Part shown: positions 52,644 to 61,869 of the stretch, piece by piece
Layout: every line of letters begins with the position of its first letter
How positions within the stretch are numbered: the first letter of the stretch is position 1
Notes under the pieces: generated by a model
Seen by the model: only the letters and a program-made list of their open reading frames with translations
Told to the model about the DNA's origin: nothing
Database searches by the model: none
DNA from: JASLQO01 sp002327525
GTDB lineage: Bacteria; Pseudomonadota; Gammaproteobacteria; Pseudomonadales; Azotimanducaceae
Direction: 5' to 3'
Assembly: GCA_030744435.1 (NCBI GenBank)
Contig: JASLQO010000002.1
Span: 124,001 to 188,000 of the forward strand
Length of the DNA stretch: 64,000 bases
Program-made: the position numbers and the translations under genes

Positions 52644-53903
52644 ATGTTCACCGACGCCAACTGTATCGTCGACTTCGACCCCGACATCGCCGCCGCCATT
52701 ACGGAGGAAAACCGCCGCCAGGAAGAACACATCGAACTCATCGCCTCGGAGAACTACACATCTCCCCTGGTGATGGAAGCGCAGGGCAGCGTGCTGACAA
52801 ACAAGTACGCGGAAGGCTATCCCCACAAGCGCTACTACGGCGGCTGTGAGTACGTGGATCAGGTGGAGGTGCTGGCCATCGACCGGGTCAAGGAGCTGTT
52901 CGGCGCCGACTACGCCAATGTTCAGCCGCACTCGGGCTCGCAGGCGAACGCGGCCGTCTACCTGGCATTGCTCGAACCCGGCGACACCATTCTCGGCATG
53001 AGCCTCGATGCCGGCGGTCACCTCACGCATGGCGCCGCACCCAACTTCTCCGGCAAGACCTATAACGCCGTTCAATACGGCCTCGATGCCGAAACCGGCG
53101 AGGTAGATTACGAAGAGGTGGCCCGGCTCGCTGCCGAACACAAGCCCGGGATGATAGTGGCCGGTTTCTCGGCCTACTCACGTCGGATGGACTGGCAACG
53201 TTTTCGCGACATCGCTGACGCCGTGGGTGCCTATCTGATGGTGGACATGGCGCATGTAGCGGGACTCATCGCGGCGGATCTGTATCCAAGCCCGGTACAG
53301 ATTGCCGATGTCACCACCTCCACCACCCACAAGACCCTGCGCGGTCCGCGGGGTGGCGTGATTCTGGCGCGATCCAACGCCGACATCGAGAAGAAGCTCA
53401 ACTCGGCGCTGTTCCCGGGGTCACAGGGCGGGCCGCTGATGCACGTGATAGCTGCCAAGGCGGTATGCTTCAAAGAAGCTCAAAACGATCAGTTCCGCGC
53501 CTACCAGGCGCAAGTGCTCGCGAATGCGCGCACCATGGCGGAGGGATTTCTGGCCCGCGGGTACAACGTCGTGTCTGGGGGTACGGACAATCACCTGTTT
53601 CTACTTGACCTGATCGACAAGGGCATTACCGGTAAGGCGGCGGATGCAGCCCTTGGGCGCGCCAACATCACGGTAAACAAGAACGCCGTACCCAACGATC
53701 CGCGATCGCCGTTCGTGACCAGTGGCTTGCGCATCGGCACGCCGGCGGCCACTACGCGCGGATTCAGGGAGCAGGAGTGCGAGGTGCTGACGGGCTGGAT
53801 GTGCGACGTGCTGGACGATCTCGACAACGACAACATCATCACTTCCGTGAAGCATAAGGTAGTGGAGTTGTGTGCGAGATTTCCGGTCTATCGGGCGGCT
53901 TGA
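52644..53903 (+). CDS. glyA: Serine hydroxymethyltransferase
   Basis: PLP enzyme that interconverts serine and glycine and charges tetrahydrofolate. IELIASENYTSPLVMEAQGS, NKYAEGYPHKRYYGGCEYVD, ANVQPHSGSQANAAVY, and the PLP lysine (about Lys230) in STTHKTLRGPRGG. 419 residues. Ribosome site AAAGGA lies upstream of ATG 52644. Confidence 0.97.
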   Translation: MFTDANCIVDFDPDIAAAITEENRRQEEHIELIASENYTSPLVMEAQGSVLTNKYAEGYPHKRYYGGCEYVDQVEVLAIDRVKELFGADYANVQPHSGSQANAAVYLALLEPGDTILGMSLDAGGHLTHGAAPNFSGKTYNAVQYGLDAETGEVDYEEVARLAAEHKPGMIVAGFSAYSRRMDWQRFRDIADAVGAYLMVDMAHVAGLIAADLYPSPVQIADVTTSTTHKTLRGPRGGVILARSNADIEKKLNSALFPGSQGGPLMHVIAAKAVCFKEAQNDQFRAYQAQVLANARTMAEGFLARGYNVVSGGTDNHLFLLDLIDKGITGKAADAALGRANITVNKNAVPNDPRSPFVTSGLRIGTPAATTRGFREQECEVLTGWMCDVLDDLDNDNIITSVKHKVVELCARFPVYRAA

Positions 53904-53996
53904 GTTTTTTTCGGGTTCTGCCGGCAGCATTCGGTAGCCAGCCACGGCTGCCAGTTTGGGGTAACCTAAAGCCTCCCTGACAACAGGAACCCATCC

Positions 53997-54455
53997 GTGC
54001 ATTGCCCATTCTGCGCTGCGGACGACACCAAGGTCATCGACTCGCGCCTGGTAGCCGAAGGCGACTCGGTGCGCCGGCGCCGCGAGTGTCAGACCTGCGG
54101 TGAGCGCTTCACCACGTTCGAGACTGCCGAACTGGTGATGCCGCGCATCGTGAAGCGCGACGGTAAACGCGAGCCATTCAACGAAGAAAAGCTGAAAAAG
54201 GGGCTGGAGAAGGCGCTGGAGAAACGTCCGGTGAGTGTGGAAGAGCAGGAAGCTGCGCTCAATCGCATCATGCACAGGCTGCGCTCGACCGGAGAACGCG
54301 AACTGCCCTCCGGCCGCGTGGGTGAAGAGGTGATGAACGAACTGCGTCAGATCGATGGGGTGGCGTACGTGCGCTTCGCCTCTGTTTACCGGGATTTTCA
54401 GGACGTTTCCGAGTTTCAGGCGGAAATTCAGAAACTCACCACTGAAGACGGCTGA
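53997..54455 (+). CDS. nrdR: Transcriptional repressor NrdR
   Basis: Zinc-finger/ATP-cone repressor of ribonucleotide reductase genes. HCPFCAADDTKVIDSR and RECQTCGERFTTFETAEL form the zinc ribbon; PRIVKRDGKREPFNEEKLKK starts the ATP-cone. 152 residues, GTG start. Stop overlaps the ribD ATG. It usually heads the nrdR–rib–nusB operon, as here. Confidence 0.96.
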   Translation: MHCPFCAADDTKVIDSRLVAEGDSVRRRRECQTCGERFTTFETAELVMPRIVKRDGKREPFNEEKLKKGLEKALEKRPVSVEEQEAALNRIMHRLRSTGERELPSGRVGEEVMNELRQIDGVAYVRFASVYRDFQDVSEFQAEIQKLTTEDG

Positions 54456-55564
54456 TGGTGTCGCGAGACAGCCACGTCAGCGAGAGCGACAGATTATTTC
54501 TACTCGCCGCCACCGAGCTCGCGGAACGCGGCCGTTACACCACCTCCCCCAACCCCTGTGTCGGTTGCCTGATCATGCGCGAGGGCCACGTCATTGGCCG
54601 TGGCTGGCATCAATGGGCGGGGCAGGGCCACGCGGAAGCCAATGCAATAAAGGATGCCGGGGGTGATGTACGGGGTGCGACGGTCTACGTCAGTCTCGAA
54701 CCCTGCTCTTTTGAGGGCCGCACGCCGAGCTGCGCCCAAACGCTCATCGACCAGGGTGTTGCGCGGGTGGTGGTCGCCATGATCGACCCGCACCCGAAAA
54801 ACAGCGGCCGGGGCATAGAGGTGCTGCGTGAGGCGGGCATACGGGTGGAGGTGCTGGAACTGCCAGAAGCACTCGCACTCAATCCTGGTCTCGCCGCCAG
54901 ACGCCGACGCGCCAAGCCCTGGGTGCGCGTGAAGGTGGGGGCATCCCTCGACGGGCGCACGGCCATGGCCTCGGGTGAGAGCCAGTGGATTACCGGCCGA
55001 GATGCGCGGGAAGACGTGCAGCATTGGCGTGCGAGAAGCTGTGCGGTGGTGACCGGCGTCGGAACCATCCTCGCCGACAACCCGCGCCTCAGCGTGCGAG
55101 GTGGGCGGTTTGCTGCACGACGCCGCATTCGCCAGCCGCTTCGCGTGGTGCTGGACAGCCGCCTGCGCACACCAGCAGATGCGGCGCTGTTCGATGAACC
55201 GGGAGATGTGCTGCTGGTTCACACCGGCGAGGCGGCGGAGCATCCGCGCGCCGAGACCATTTCCTGTGGTGAGGGTAGGGTGGATCTGCACGCGCTGCTG
55301 GAAGTACTGCTCCAGCGCGATTGCGGAGAATTAATGGTGGAGGCGGGTTCCACGCTCACGGGCGCGTTCCTTGAGAGTGGCCTGTGGGATGAACTGATCC
55401 TGTTTGTGGCACCCAGATTGCTCGGTGGCAGCGCACGCGCCATGGCGGATATCGATTTCGAGCGGCTTGGAGAGACAATCGGTGGCACCATTGCGGACGT
55501 GCAAGCCATCGGTGAGGATCTACGTATCATCATCACTGCGTCCAACGAAAGAAATGACACATGA
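54455..55564 (+). CDS. ribD: Bifunctional riboflavin deaminase/reductase RibD
   Basis: Second and third steps of riboflavin synthesis. The deaminase half has the zinc site GQGHAEANAIKDAG and LEPCSFEGRTPSCAQTLI; the reductase half has VRVKVGASLDGRTAMASGES, ADNPRLSVRGGRF and VEAGSTLTGAFLES. 369 residues. It overlaps nusB by four bases; ribE, ribBA and ribH, which often lie between ribD and nusB, are missing here. Confidence 0.95.
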   Translation: MVSRDSHVSESDRLFLLAATELAERGRYTTSPNPCVGCLIMREGHVIGRGWHQWAGQGHAEANAIKDAGGDVRGATVYVSLEPCSFEGRTPSCAQTLIDQGVARVVVAMIDPHPKNSGRGIEVLREAGIRVEVLELPEALALNPGLAARRRRAKPWVRVKVGASLDGRTAMASGESQWITGRDAREDVQHWRARSCAVVTGVGTILADNPRLSVRGGRFAARRRIRQPLRVVLDSRLRTPADAALFDEPGDVLLVHTGEAAEHPRAETISCGEGRVDLHALLEVLLQRDCGELMVEAGSTLTGAFLESGLWDELILFVAPRLLGGSARAMADIDFERLGETIGGTIADVQAIGEDLRIIITASNERNDT

Positions 55565-56001
55565 GCGGTAAGGTCAATCCCTACGCACGACGCCAGGCGC
55601 GCCGCGCCGCGCTGCAAGCGATTTATCAGTGGCAGATGACGCAAGCCGACCGGCCGCAGCTGATCCGTGAGTTCGAGGAGAGCGGGTCTCTTGACAAGGC
55701 GGATCGCGAGTTTTTTTGTGAGGCATTGAGCAAAGTGTTACACGATACGGCCGCACTCGACAGCGCATTTGTGGGATACCTCGACCGTGAACTCAAGAGC
55801 CTGGATCAGGTCGAACTCGCCGTTCTGCGTCTCGGCGCACACGAACTGCTGAACCGCATCGACGTACCGTTTCGCGTGGTGATAGACGAGTACGTGGAGC
55901 TGGCAAAGCGTTTCGGCGCTGAGGAGAGCCACAAGTACATCAACGGTGTGCTGGACAAGGTGGCGGCGGACACGCGCACCGCGGAGGTGTTGGCGCGATG
56001 A
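55561..56001 (+). CDS. nusB: Transcription antitermination factor NusB
   Basis: All-helical RNA-binding factor for rRNA antitermination with NusE. ARRAALQAIYQWQM, LDQVELAVLRLGAHELL, DVPFRVVIDEYVELAKRFG and YINGVLDKVA. 146 residues. Overlaps both neighbours by four bases. Confidence 0.95.
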   Translation: MSGKVNPYARRQARRAALQAIYQWQMTQADRPQLIREFEESGSLDKADREFFCEALSKVLHDTAALDSAFVGYLDRELKSLDQVELAVLRLGAHELLNRIDVPFRVVIDEYVELAKRFGAEESHKYINGVLDKVAADTRTAEVLAR

Positions 56002-56897
56002 ACGAATTCGAGTTGATCGACCGCATCGTTACCACCCTTGGTGACAGCACGGCCGCCCCCTGGGTGACCCTCGGCCCAGGCGACGACGCAGCGATAGTGG
56101 CCACGCCGAAAGGCTGTGACACCGTGAGTTCCATCGACACACTGGTGGAGGGTGTGCACTTTCCGCACGACGTCCCAGCGGAGCTGATCGCCTATCGGGC
56201 GATGATGGTCAGTCTGTCGGATATCGCCGCCATGGCCGCACGGCCCGGCTATGTGCTGGTGGCGGCCAATTTGCCGGAGCACGTGGATGGGTCGTGGGTG
56301 GAAGCTTTTGCACGGGGTGTGCGCGCCGCATCCGAACGCTACACCGCCCCGGTGGTGGGCGGAAACCTGGCGCGCGGACGGCTCAGCATCAGCGTCAGCT
56401 CCCACGGCTTCGTGGACCACGGTGGGGCCCTGACGCGTGCGGGGGCACGGCCGGGTGATTTTGTGTGCGTAACGGGTCCGGTGGGTGCCGCCGCCGCCGC
56501 GCTCGTCGGTGGCGCTGTGAATTCCGCCACCTCGCTCGACGAACTGGATGATGCCTGCCGCGCTTATTACGCGCCGGAGCTACGCTTCGATCTGGCCGAG
56601 GAGCTGGGCGCGCACGCATCCGCCGCCATCGATGTGTCGGATGGTTTGTTGCAGGATCTTTCGCACATATGCAGTGCCAGCGGTGTTGGCGCATCGCTGG
56701 TAGCGGAACGGATCCCTGGTGCGTCGGGCGCGACGCTGGACCAGGCACTTGGCGGGGGCGACGACTACGTGTTGTGTTTCACGACATCCTCGAAAGAGTT
56801 CGCGCAGCAGCACATTGTGATCGGTGAGGTGACAGAGAAACCTGCGCTTGTTCTCGACGGCGAACTGGTCGCGCGGCGCGGATTCAGCCACTTCTAG
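55998..56897 (+). CDS. thiL: Thiamine-monophosphate kinase
   Basis: Phosphorylates thiamine monophosphate to the diphosphate cofactor. WVTLGPGDDAAIV, SSIDTLVEGVHFP, MMVSLSDIAAMAARPGYVLV, GGNLARGRLSISVSSHGFV and AAIDVSDGLLQDLSHIC are the AIRS-fold motifs. 299 residues. The TAG shares its last base region with the GTG of pgpA. Confidence 0.95.
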   Translation: MNEFELIDRIVTTLGDSTAAPWVTLGPGDDAAIVATPKGCDTVSSIDTLVEGVHFPHDVPAELIAYRAMMVSLSDIAAMAARPGYVLVAANLPEHVDGSWVEAFARGVRAASERYTAPVVGGNLARGRLSISVSSHGFVDHGGALTRAGARPGDFVCVTGPVGAAAAALVGGAVNSATSLDELDDACRAYYAPELRFDLAEELGAHASAAIDVSDGLLQDLSHICSASGVGASLVAERIPGASGATLDQALGGGDDYVLCFTTSSKEFAQQHIVIGEVTEKPALVLDGELVARRGFSHF

Positions 56898-57364
56898 TGA
56901 GCCGTCTGCCAAGAACCTTTGCGGACCCCTGGCTGTTGGTTGCCACCGGTTTTGGCAGCGGCTTTCTGCCGAAGGCGCCTGGTACCTGGGGATCGCTGGT
57001 CGCGGTGGCGCTATGGTGGTTGATACCAGCCGACCCGGTTGTGCAGACAGTCGCGGTTGTCATCGCTTTTTTCACCGGCTGGCGCGTGACTCACGAGGTC
57101 TGCAGACGTTTCGAGGTAGGCGATGCCGGTGAGATCGTGATTGATGAGATCGTCGGTATGTGGATCGTGCTGTTGGTAGTACCTCGCACACTCTTGTGGA
57201 CGCTGGCCGCCTTTGCGGCATTCCGGTTTTTCGACATTCTGAAGCCGCCTCCCATTCGCTGGGTGGAAAGAAGTATTCCCGGCGCGCTGGGGGTGATGGC
57301 GGACGATATCGTGGCTGGGGTACTTTCTGCGGGTGTGCTCGCGATCACAGTTTGGCTGCTGTAA
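56897..57364 (+). CDS. pgpA: Phosphatidylglycerophosphatase A
   Basis: Inner-membrane phosphatase that makes phosphatidylglycerol. ATGFGSGFLPKAPGTWGSL, IVIDEIVGMWIVLLVV and AFRFFDILKPPPIRWVER are the family blocks, with four hydrophobic segments. 155 residues, GTG start overlapping thiL. Confidence 0.95.
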   Translation: MSRLPRTFADPWLLVATGFGSGFLPKAPGTWGSLVAVALWWLIPADPVVQTVAVVIAFFTGWRVTHEVCRRFEVGDAGEIVIDEIVGMWIVLLVVPRTLLWTLAAFAAFRFFDILKPPPIRWVERSIPGALGVMADDIVAGVLSAGVLAITVWLL

Positions 57365-57433
57365 TACTCGAGTTTGGGCTGATCGCGCTACACTCCGACT
57401 TTGTTCCAAGCCATTGGGTTGACGGACAGCCTC

Positions 57434-58072
57434 ATGAAATCACTGTTGCTAGCGCTTGCCCTGACTCTGGTTGTACCTGCGTCCCATGCAGCGGCCCCCA
57501 TGGAGGTGGTCGGACTGTTCCGCGACATGGCCGTGATACGTATGAACGGCAGCGAGTCGCTGGTTAAGGTGGGCCAGACCTCCAGGGATGGCGTGCAACT
57601 GCTGAGTGCGGATGCGAGCAGGGCGGTGTTTACCTATCAGGGCCGGCAATACGAAGTGGGCCTCACCAATCGCGTCAGCTCCACCTTCAAGAAGGTGGAA
57701 AAGCCCCGCATCTCCATTAATTCCGACGGACTCGGCCAGTACCGCATCCGTGGCGCGATCAACGGACGTTTCACCAACTTTCTGGTGGACACCGGCGCCT
57801 CGGTGGTGGCCATGAGCAGCAACGATGCGCGTGCTGCCGGTATCGAGTACGAATCCGGCCGTGCGGGCAAGGTGCAGACCGCACAGGGCGTGACCGACTC
57901 CTACTTCGTGACCCTCGGCAGTGTCACGATCGGCAGCATCACAGCGAATAATGTCGATGCGGCGATCATCGACGGCGAATTTCCGGAGGACGTACTGCTC
58001 GGCATGTCGTTTCTGAGTCAGGTACAGATGGAAGAAGCCGGCGGTGTTCTGACACTCACCGCAAGGAACTGA
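57434..58072 (+). CDS. TIGR02281-type retropepsin-like aspartic protease
   Basis: Exported or membrane-anchored single-domain aspartic protease. Signal SLLLALALTLVVPASHAA; a small N-terminal beta domain (VVGLFRDMAVIRMNGSESL); then the retropepsin domain with catalytic Asp119 in NFLVDTGASVVAMS and the hydrophobic flap-side VLLGMSFLSQVQM. 212 residues. Convergent with ispA, one base apart. Biological role unknown. Confidence 0.85.
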   Translation: MKSLLLALALTLVVPASHAAAPMEVVGLFRDMAVIRMNGSESLVKVGQTSRDGVQLLSADASRAVFTYQGRQYEVGLTNRVSSTFKKVEKPRISINSDGLGQYRIRGAINGRFTNFLVDTGASVVAMSSNDARAAGIEYESGRAGKVQTAQGVTDSYFVTLGSVTIGSITANNVDAAIIDGEFPEDVLLGMSFLSQVQMEEAGGVLTLTARN

Positions 58073-58948
58073 TCAGAACGTCCGGCGCACGGCCATCACG
58101 GCGATCTGCGCGAGCTGTGAATGCTCGAGCCCAATGGATTTGAGCATGTCCAGCGCTTCGTCGAGCAAAGCTCCCGCGAAAGAAGTTGCCTCGTTGATCC
58201 CCATCAGCGCGACAAACGTGCTCTTGTCCGCCTCGATATCGGAGTTGGCGGGCTTGCCCAGCTCCTTGCTGCTGCGGGTGACATCCAGCACATCATCGAC
58301 GACCTGAAAGGCGAGCCCGAGCTTGCCGGCGAACCGGTCAAGCAGTGTGAGCTCTCCATCGTCGGCGCCCGCGATCAACCCTCCGCCCTGGATGGCCACA
58401 CGAATGAGCGCGCCCGTCTTGGCGGCATGCAGCGCCTGTAGATCGTTAAGATCGAGGTTTCCACCCTCCGCCATCAGATCGAAGTGTTGACCGCCCACCA
58501 TTCCGCCCCAGCCCGCGGCGGCGGCGAGAAGCTGCACCAGCCTCACGCGCGTCTCGGCAGTGAGTCCCGGTGCACCGGCGAGCACTTCGAAGGCGGTGGT
58601 GAGCAGGGCGTCTCCCGTCAGCACGGCGGTTGCCTCGCCATAGGCTTTGTGGCAGCTCGGATGACCGTGGCGCAGATCGTCGTCATCCATGCATGGCAGG
58701 TCGTCGTGCACCAGTGAGTAGGCGTGGACGAACTCCAACGCACAGGCTGGCGTCAGGGCACTGCGCAGCGTGCCGCCCAGGGCGGTGCAGGTAGCACAGA
58801 GCATCATCGGCCGCAGGCGTTTGCCGCCACCCAGTGCGGCGTAGCGCATGGCGTCGGTAAGCGGGCGGGCAATCGGTGAGTCGGCGGGCAGGTGCTGATC
58901 GAGGGCAGTCTCGATGGTTTCTTTCAGCTCGGTGAGTTCGGCGTTCAT
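58073..58948 (-). CDS. ispA: Farnesyl diphosphate synthase
   Basis: Makes the C15 prenyl precursor for quinones and undecaprenyl phosphate. GGGKRLRPMMLC, first Asp-rich motif VHDDLPCMDDDDLRHG, GDALLTTAFEVL, and second motif FQVVDDVLDVTRSSKELGK. 291 residues from ATG 58948. It follows xseB as usual; dxs, which commonly comes next, is absent. Confidence 0.94.
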   Translation of the reverse strand: MNAELTELKETIETALDQHLPADSPIARPLTDAMRYAALGGGKRLRPMMLCATCTALGGTLRSALTPACALEFVHAYSLVHDDLPCMDDDDLRHGHPSCHKAYGEATAVLTGDALLTTAFEVLAGAPGLTAETRVRLVQLLAAAAGWGGMVGGQHFDLMAEGGNLDLNDLQALHAAKTGALIRVAIQGGGLIAGADDGELTLLDRFAGKLGLAFQVVDDVLDVTRSSKELGKPANSDIEADKSTFVALMGINEATSFAGALLDEALDMLKSIGLEHSQLAQIAVMAVRRTF

Positions 58949-58978
58949 GGTAGCAGCGCCCGGTTCAGGCAACCGGCG

Positions 58979-59224
58979 CTATTCGAGGTCGTCAACGTCC
59001 AGATCTTCGAGTTCGCCAGCCTCGGTCAGGGTCTGAACTTTGAGTTCCGCGTTCTTCAGCGCGTCCTGGCATGCGCGGGTGAGTTTGATGCCGCGTTCAA
59101 AAGCCTTCAGTGAATCTTCGAGGCCGAGTTCTCCGGACTCCATGCGCTGCACCAGCGTTTCCAGTTCTTCGAGCGTTTCTTCGAAGCTGAGCTCGTCGTC
59201 GGGTTTTGCTTGCGTTTTCGCCAT
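58979..59224 (-). CDS. xseB: Exodeoxyribonuclease VII small subunit
   Basis: 81 residues of helical bundle: LSFEETLEELETLVQRMESG and LGLEDSLKAFERGIKLTRAC. Works with XseA on single-stranded DNA. It lies five bases after the small gene at 59230-59478 and upstream of ispA, in one probable operon. Confidence 0.93.
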   Translation of the reverse strand: MAKTQAKPDDELSFEETLEELETLVQRMESGELGLEDSLKAFERGIKLTRACQDALKNAELKVQTLTEAGELEDLDVDDLE

Positions 59225-59229
59225 AGCGC

Positions 59230-59478
59230 TCAGCCGGTCTTCTTGAGCGAGGCGCCCTTTTCCGGGAGCTGCCAGGCGCCTGTGTCTTCGTTGCAGCAGA
59301 TGAGACCCTGCGCTTCGAGTGTGCTGAGTTCGCCGCGCACTTCCCAGCTGCCGAGCGGCTGGCCGCGATCCCGCAGTACGCTCGCGATGTCGCCCGGTCT
59401 GACGGCCGTGCGGCCGCCACTCACGAGCCTGCGGAAGATGGCGTAGATCATTTCTGTGCGTTTACGCTCAATGGACAA
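59230..59478 (-). CDS. Small winged-helix-like protein of unknown function
   Basis: 82 residues from TTG 59476-59478, which has GAGGA six bases upstream. LSIERKRTEMIYAIFRRLVS, GGRTAVRPGDIASVLRDRGQ and PLGSWEVRGELSTLEAQGLI look like a compact helix-turn-helix/winged-helix fold with a beta hairpin (CCNEDTGAWQL). I recall similar short hypotheticals in other Gammaproteobacteria but no function. Position directly before xseB–ispA hints at coexpression only. Confidence 0.7.
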   Translation of the reverse strand: MSIERKRTEMIYAIFRRLVSGGRTAVRPGDIASVLRDRGQPLGSWEVRGELSTLEAQGLICCNEDTGAWQLPEKGASLKKTG

Positions 59479-59540
59479 AGCTGTTCCTCGTTGCTGTCTG
59501 CGGCGGACCTCACGGCCGCGAGACTTTGTACCAGATGCGA

Positions 59541-60890
59541 CTATTCGCGCCAAGGACGGGCTGCCTGATATGCGGCAAGATGCTTGCTGAGTTCCTCCAG
59601 CGCCCGCGCATCCTCCGCGCTCAGCAGAGCGATGGCCTCCAGCTGCACTGATATAGCCGCCTCGAAATCGCCGAGTTCTGCATGTGCGGCAGCGAGCGTA
59701 TCGAGGTAAGCGGCCGAGCGCTGGGCCCGCACGGCTTCGCGCGCGTGCTCGAGGGCCAGTTCACCGTCGCGTACACCGGCTTCGCGCGAGGTGGCGAGCA
59801 ACCAGGCGAAGTCGTTCTGCCACTGGGGTAGACCCTGTTGCGCCAGCCCCGACAGCAGCCCGGCGGCCTGTTCTGTCGCTTGTGTGTTTGCCTCGCCGAG
59901 CAGCAGATATGCGAGCCGCTGCTGAGCCTCGTGCGAGCCCGCATCGGCCCCACGCTGGTACCACGAGCGCGCCTCGTCCAAATCCGCTTGAATACCCGCG
60001 CCCGTTTGATGCAGGTACCCGATCCACGCATAACTGTCCGTTTCACCGGCTTCGGCCGCGCGCGTGAACCACTCATGGGCTCGACCGGCGTCCGCCTGCA
60101 CACCGGCTCCCAGGAGATAGGCATGTCCCAACGTGAGCATGGCGGAAGCGAGGCCCTCCGCCGCCGCCTGTGCAAACAGTGTGGCCGCGGTCTGCGCATC
60201 GGGCTCACCAAATTCGCCTTTTGTGTGCATGTACCCCAGCACGGCCAGCGCGCGCGCATCTCCGGCCGTGTGCGCACGCTCGTACCAGTGCCGTGCCTGC
60301 TCGGGGTCAGGTGGGTCGGCGTGGGGGAGGCGAAAACTGGATGCGAGCAGATGCATGCAATCCGTGTGTCCGGCTTCCGCCCCTGACGTGAGCCAGGTCC
60401 GCGCTGCCTCCAGATCGGTTTCGATCTCCTCCCCATGCAGAAATGCAAACCCCAGGAAATACATGGCGTTGACGTTGCCAAGCTCGGCGGAGCGCTCAAG
60501 TAGCGGCATAGCGAGATCCGCATCGCGCGGTACACCCTGCCCGCGCAGATACTGCCCCCCAAGCGACAGCAGCGCCATGGGATTGTCCGGATTGAACTCG
60601 AGCGCGCGTGCGTAATCGAGCCCGGCCGAGACGTACAGTTCTTGAGCATAGAAGGTGTAGCCGCGCAGATAGTAAGCGCGCGAGCGCTCCGTTGGATGCA
60701 GACGAAAGTCGATGAGCGCGGGGTTGAGGTAGCTGCGCGCCAGCGCGTACTCCCGCGCCTCGATCAGCTGCACCGATTTGGCGATGTGGGCCCTCGAATC
60801 GAGCGCCGAAGCGCCGCTCGCAAAGACGCACAGTACGACGCAGATAACGGCACCGGTCGTGCGGGTTGAAAGTGTGGCAACTGAACCCAT
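59541..60890 (-). CDS. Exported Sel1-repeat (TPR-like) protein
   Basis: 449 residues with a signal peptide (GAVICVVLCVFASGASA). An N-terminal TPR-like pair (AYYLRGYTFYAQELYVSAGL) precedes at least five Sel1 repeats, e.g. ALLSLGGQYLRGQGVPRDAD, AMYFLGFAFLHGEEIETDLE, ALAVLGYMHTKGEFGEPDAQ, AMLTLGHAYLLGAGVQADAG and SYAWIGYLHQTGAGIQADLD. Probably a periplasmic scaffold for protein interactions; partner unknown. Divergent from ssrA. Confidence 0.85.
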   Translation of the reverse strand: MGSVATLSTRTTGAVICVVLCVFASGASALDSRAHIAKSVQLIEAREYALARSYLNPALIDFRLHPTERSRAYYLRGYTFYAQELYVSAGLDYARALEFNPDNPMALLSLGGQYLRGQGVPRDADLAMPLLERSAELGNVNAMYFLGFAFLHGEEIETDLEAARTWLTSGAEAGHTDCMHLLASSFRLPHADPPDPEQARHWYERAHTAGDARALAVLGYMHTKGEFGEPDAQTAATLFAQAAAEGLASAMLTLGHAYLLGAGVQADAGRAHEWFTRAAEAGETDSYAWIGYLHQTGAGIQADLDEARSWYQRGADAGSHEAQQRLAYLLLGEANTQATEQAAGLLSGLAQQGLPQWQNDFAWLLATSREAGVRDGELALEHAREAVRAQRSAAYLDTLAAAHAELGDFEAAISVQLEAIALLSAEDARALEELSKHLAAYQAARPWRE

Positions 60891-61027
60891 TATTCGAGTG
60901 TACCGCTATTGAGGCGGTACGTGAGGTATGACAAACGGGGCGTGACGGGCCATGGTAGAATTCCAGGTCCATTTCACGCAATAGGTGATTCGCAAGGAGA
61001 CAATCTTCTCGCGCGCCTGACATCCCT

Positions 61028-61384
61028 GGGGGCGACTTGGCTTCGACGGGGGTATCAAAGCACGCGGTGCATGCCGAGAGGGTAGTGACTCTCGTTAAAC
61101 AATCGCTGTAACTTTTATAGTTGCCAACGACGAAAACTACGCACTAGCGGCCTAAAAAAACCGCTTACGTCGATGATCCGCGCCTGCGAGGTGAAATCGA
61201 CGGCAAAGTTCGCAGGATCGCGTGGACGTCTCGCTCGGGGCTGAAGCGTTAAACTCAATCGAGCTCGCTGACAACGCCCTGACCGTCGGGCCGTTTGAAG
61301 CCAAATCAATAGACGGACTCTAAGCATGTAGAGCCAACTGCCGAGAGCCACCGGACGCGGGTTCAACTCCCGCCGCCTCCACCA
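61028..61384 (+). ncRNA. ssrA: Transfer-messenger RNA (ssrA)
   Basis: Rescues ribosomes on broken mRNAs. The 5' end GGGGGCGACTTGGCTTCG pairs with the 3' end GCCTCCACCA; CCA is encoded. The T arm reads GCGGGTTCAACTCCCGC. The tag frame at 61123-61155 encodes ANDENYALAA followed by TAA; with the charged Ala the tag is AANDENYALAA, the same as in E. coli. Four pseudoknot regions are plausible in the 357-base RNA. RNase R, its usual partner, is at 43268. Confidence 0.98.
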
Positions 61385-61869
61385 ATAGCGCTTCCGGGCG
61401 GGTCCATAGAGATCCGCGATCTTCCAGAAAATCAATGAATATACTGTCTTTGGGGTCCGACCGGATCCCAAAACATCCTTTGACATCCGGCGTTGAAGGA
61501 GGGTGGGATTGGGGGCAAGTATCCAAACGTAAAATTAGCTGCCCCCAGGCGCCACTTACAGCGACCTCGGTACGGATGGGAAGTATTAACACGCTTTTCG
61601 TATCGGATTGAAACTACATGTTCACTGAACCCAGGCGCTTTAGGCGGGGCAATATTGGGGGCATTATTCGGCTACACGGTACGGTGATCGGTAGGGACTT
61701 CAATTCTGATTTTCTGGAGTTGAAATTGGGTGATAATGCTGTGGTCGCAGGTGGCTCTGATTCGCCATTCTGCTTTCGCCTGAGCGTCGCCTAGCATTCC
61801 CGGGATCGTGCCGGGCTGAGTGGACAGCCAGGCTGGGTGATCAGGCTAAGAATCCAAAGGATTGCGCAA
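61385..61869. other. Gene-poor stretch after ssrA with TGGGGGCA repeats; possible attachment-site arm
   Basis: No supported gene on either strand. TGGGGGCA occurs at 61510-61517 and 61656-61663 and inverted at 61540-61547; a partial copy CGGGGCAATATT precedes the third. Repeats of this kind are found near tyrosine integrases that use tmRNA or tRNA 3' ends. No integrase gene is visible here. AAAGGA at about 61855 is the likely ribosome site for sauS. Confidence 0.5.

Noticed and set aside
53927..53975. Stem-loop after glyA (GGCAGC ... GCTGCC) as a terminator or riboswitch
   Set aside because: The stem is only six bases with a long loop and no T-run; no known glycine or folate riboswitch core is visible.
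61115..61592. Two open frames antisense to and just after ssrA (61115-61486 and 61320-61592, minus)
   Set aside because: They cover the tmRNA sequence and flank; such frames are common artefacts of ssrA and match no protein family I recognise.
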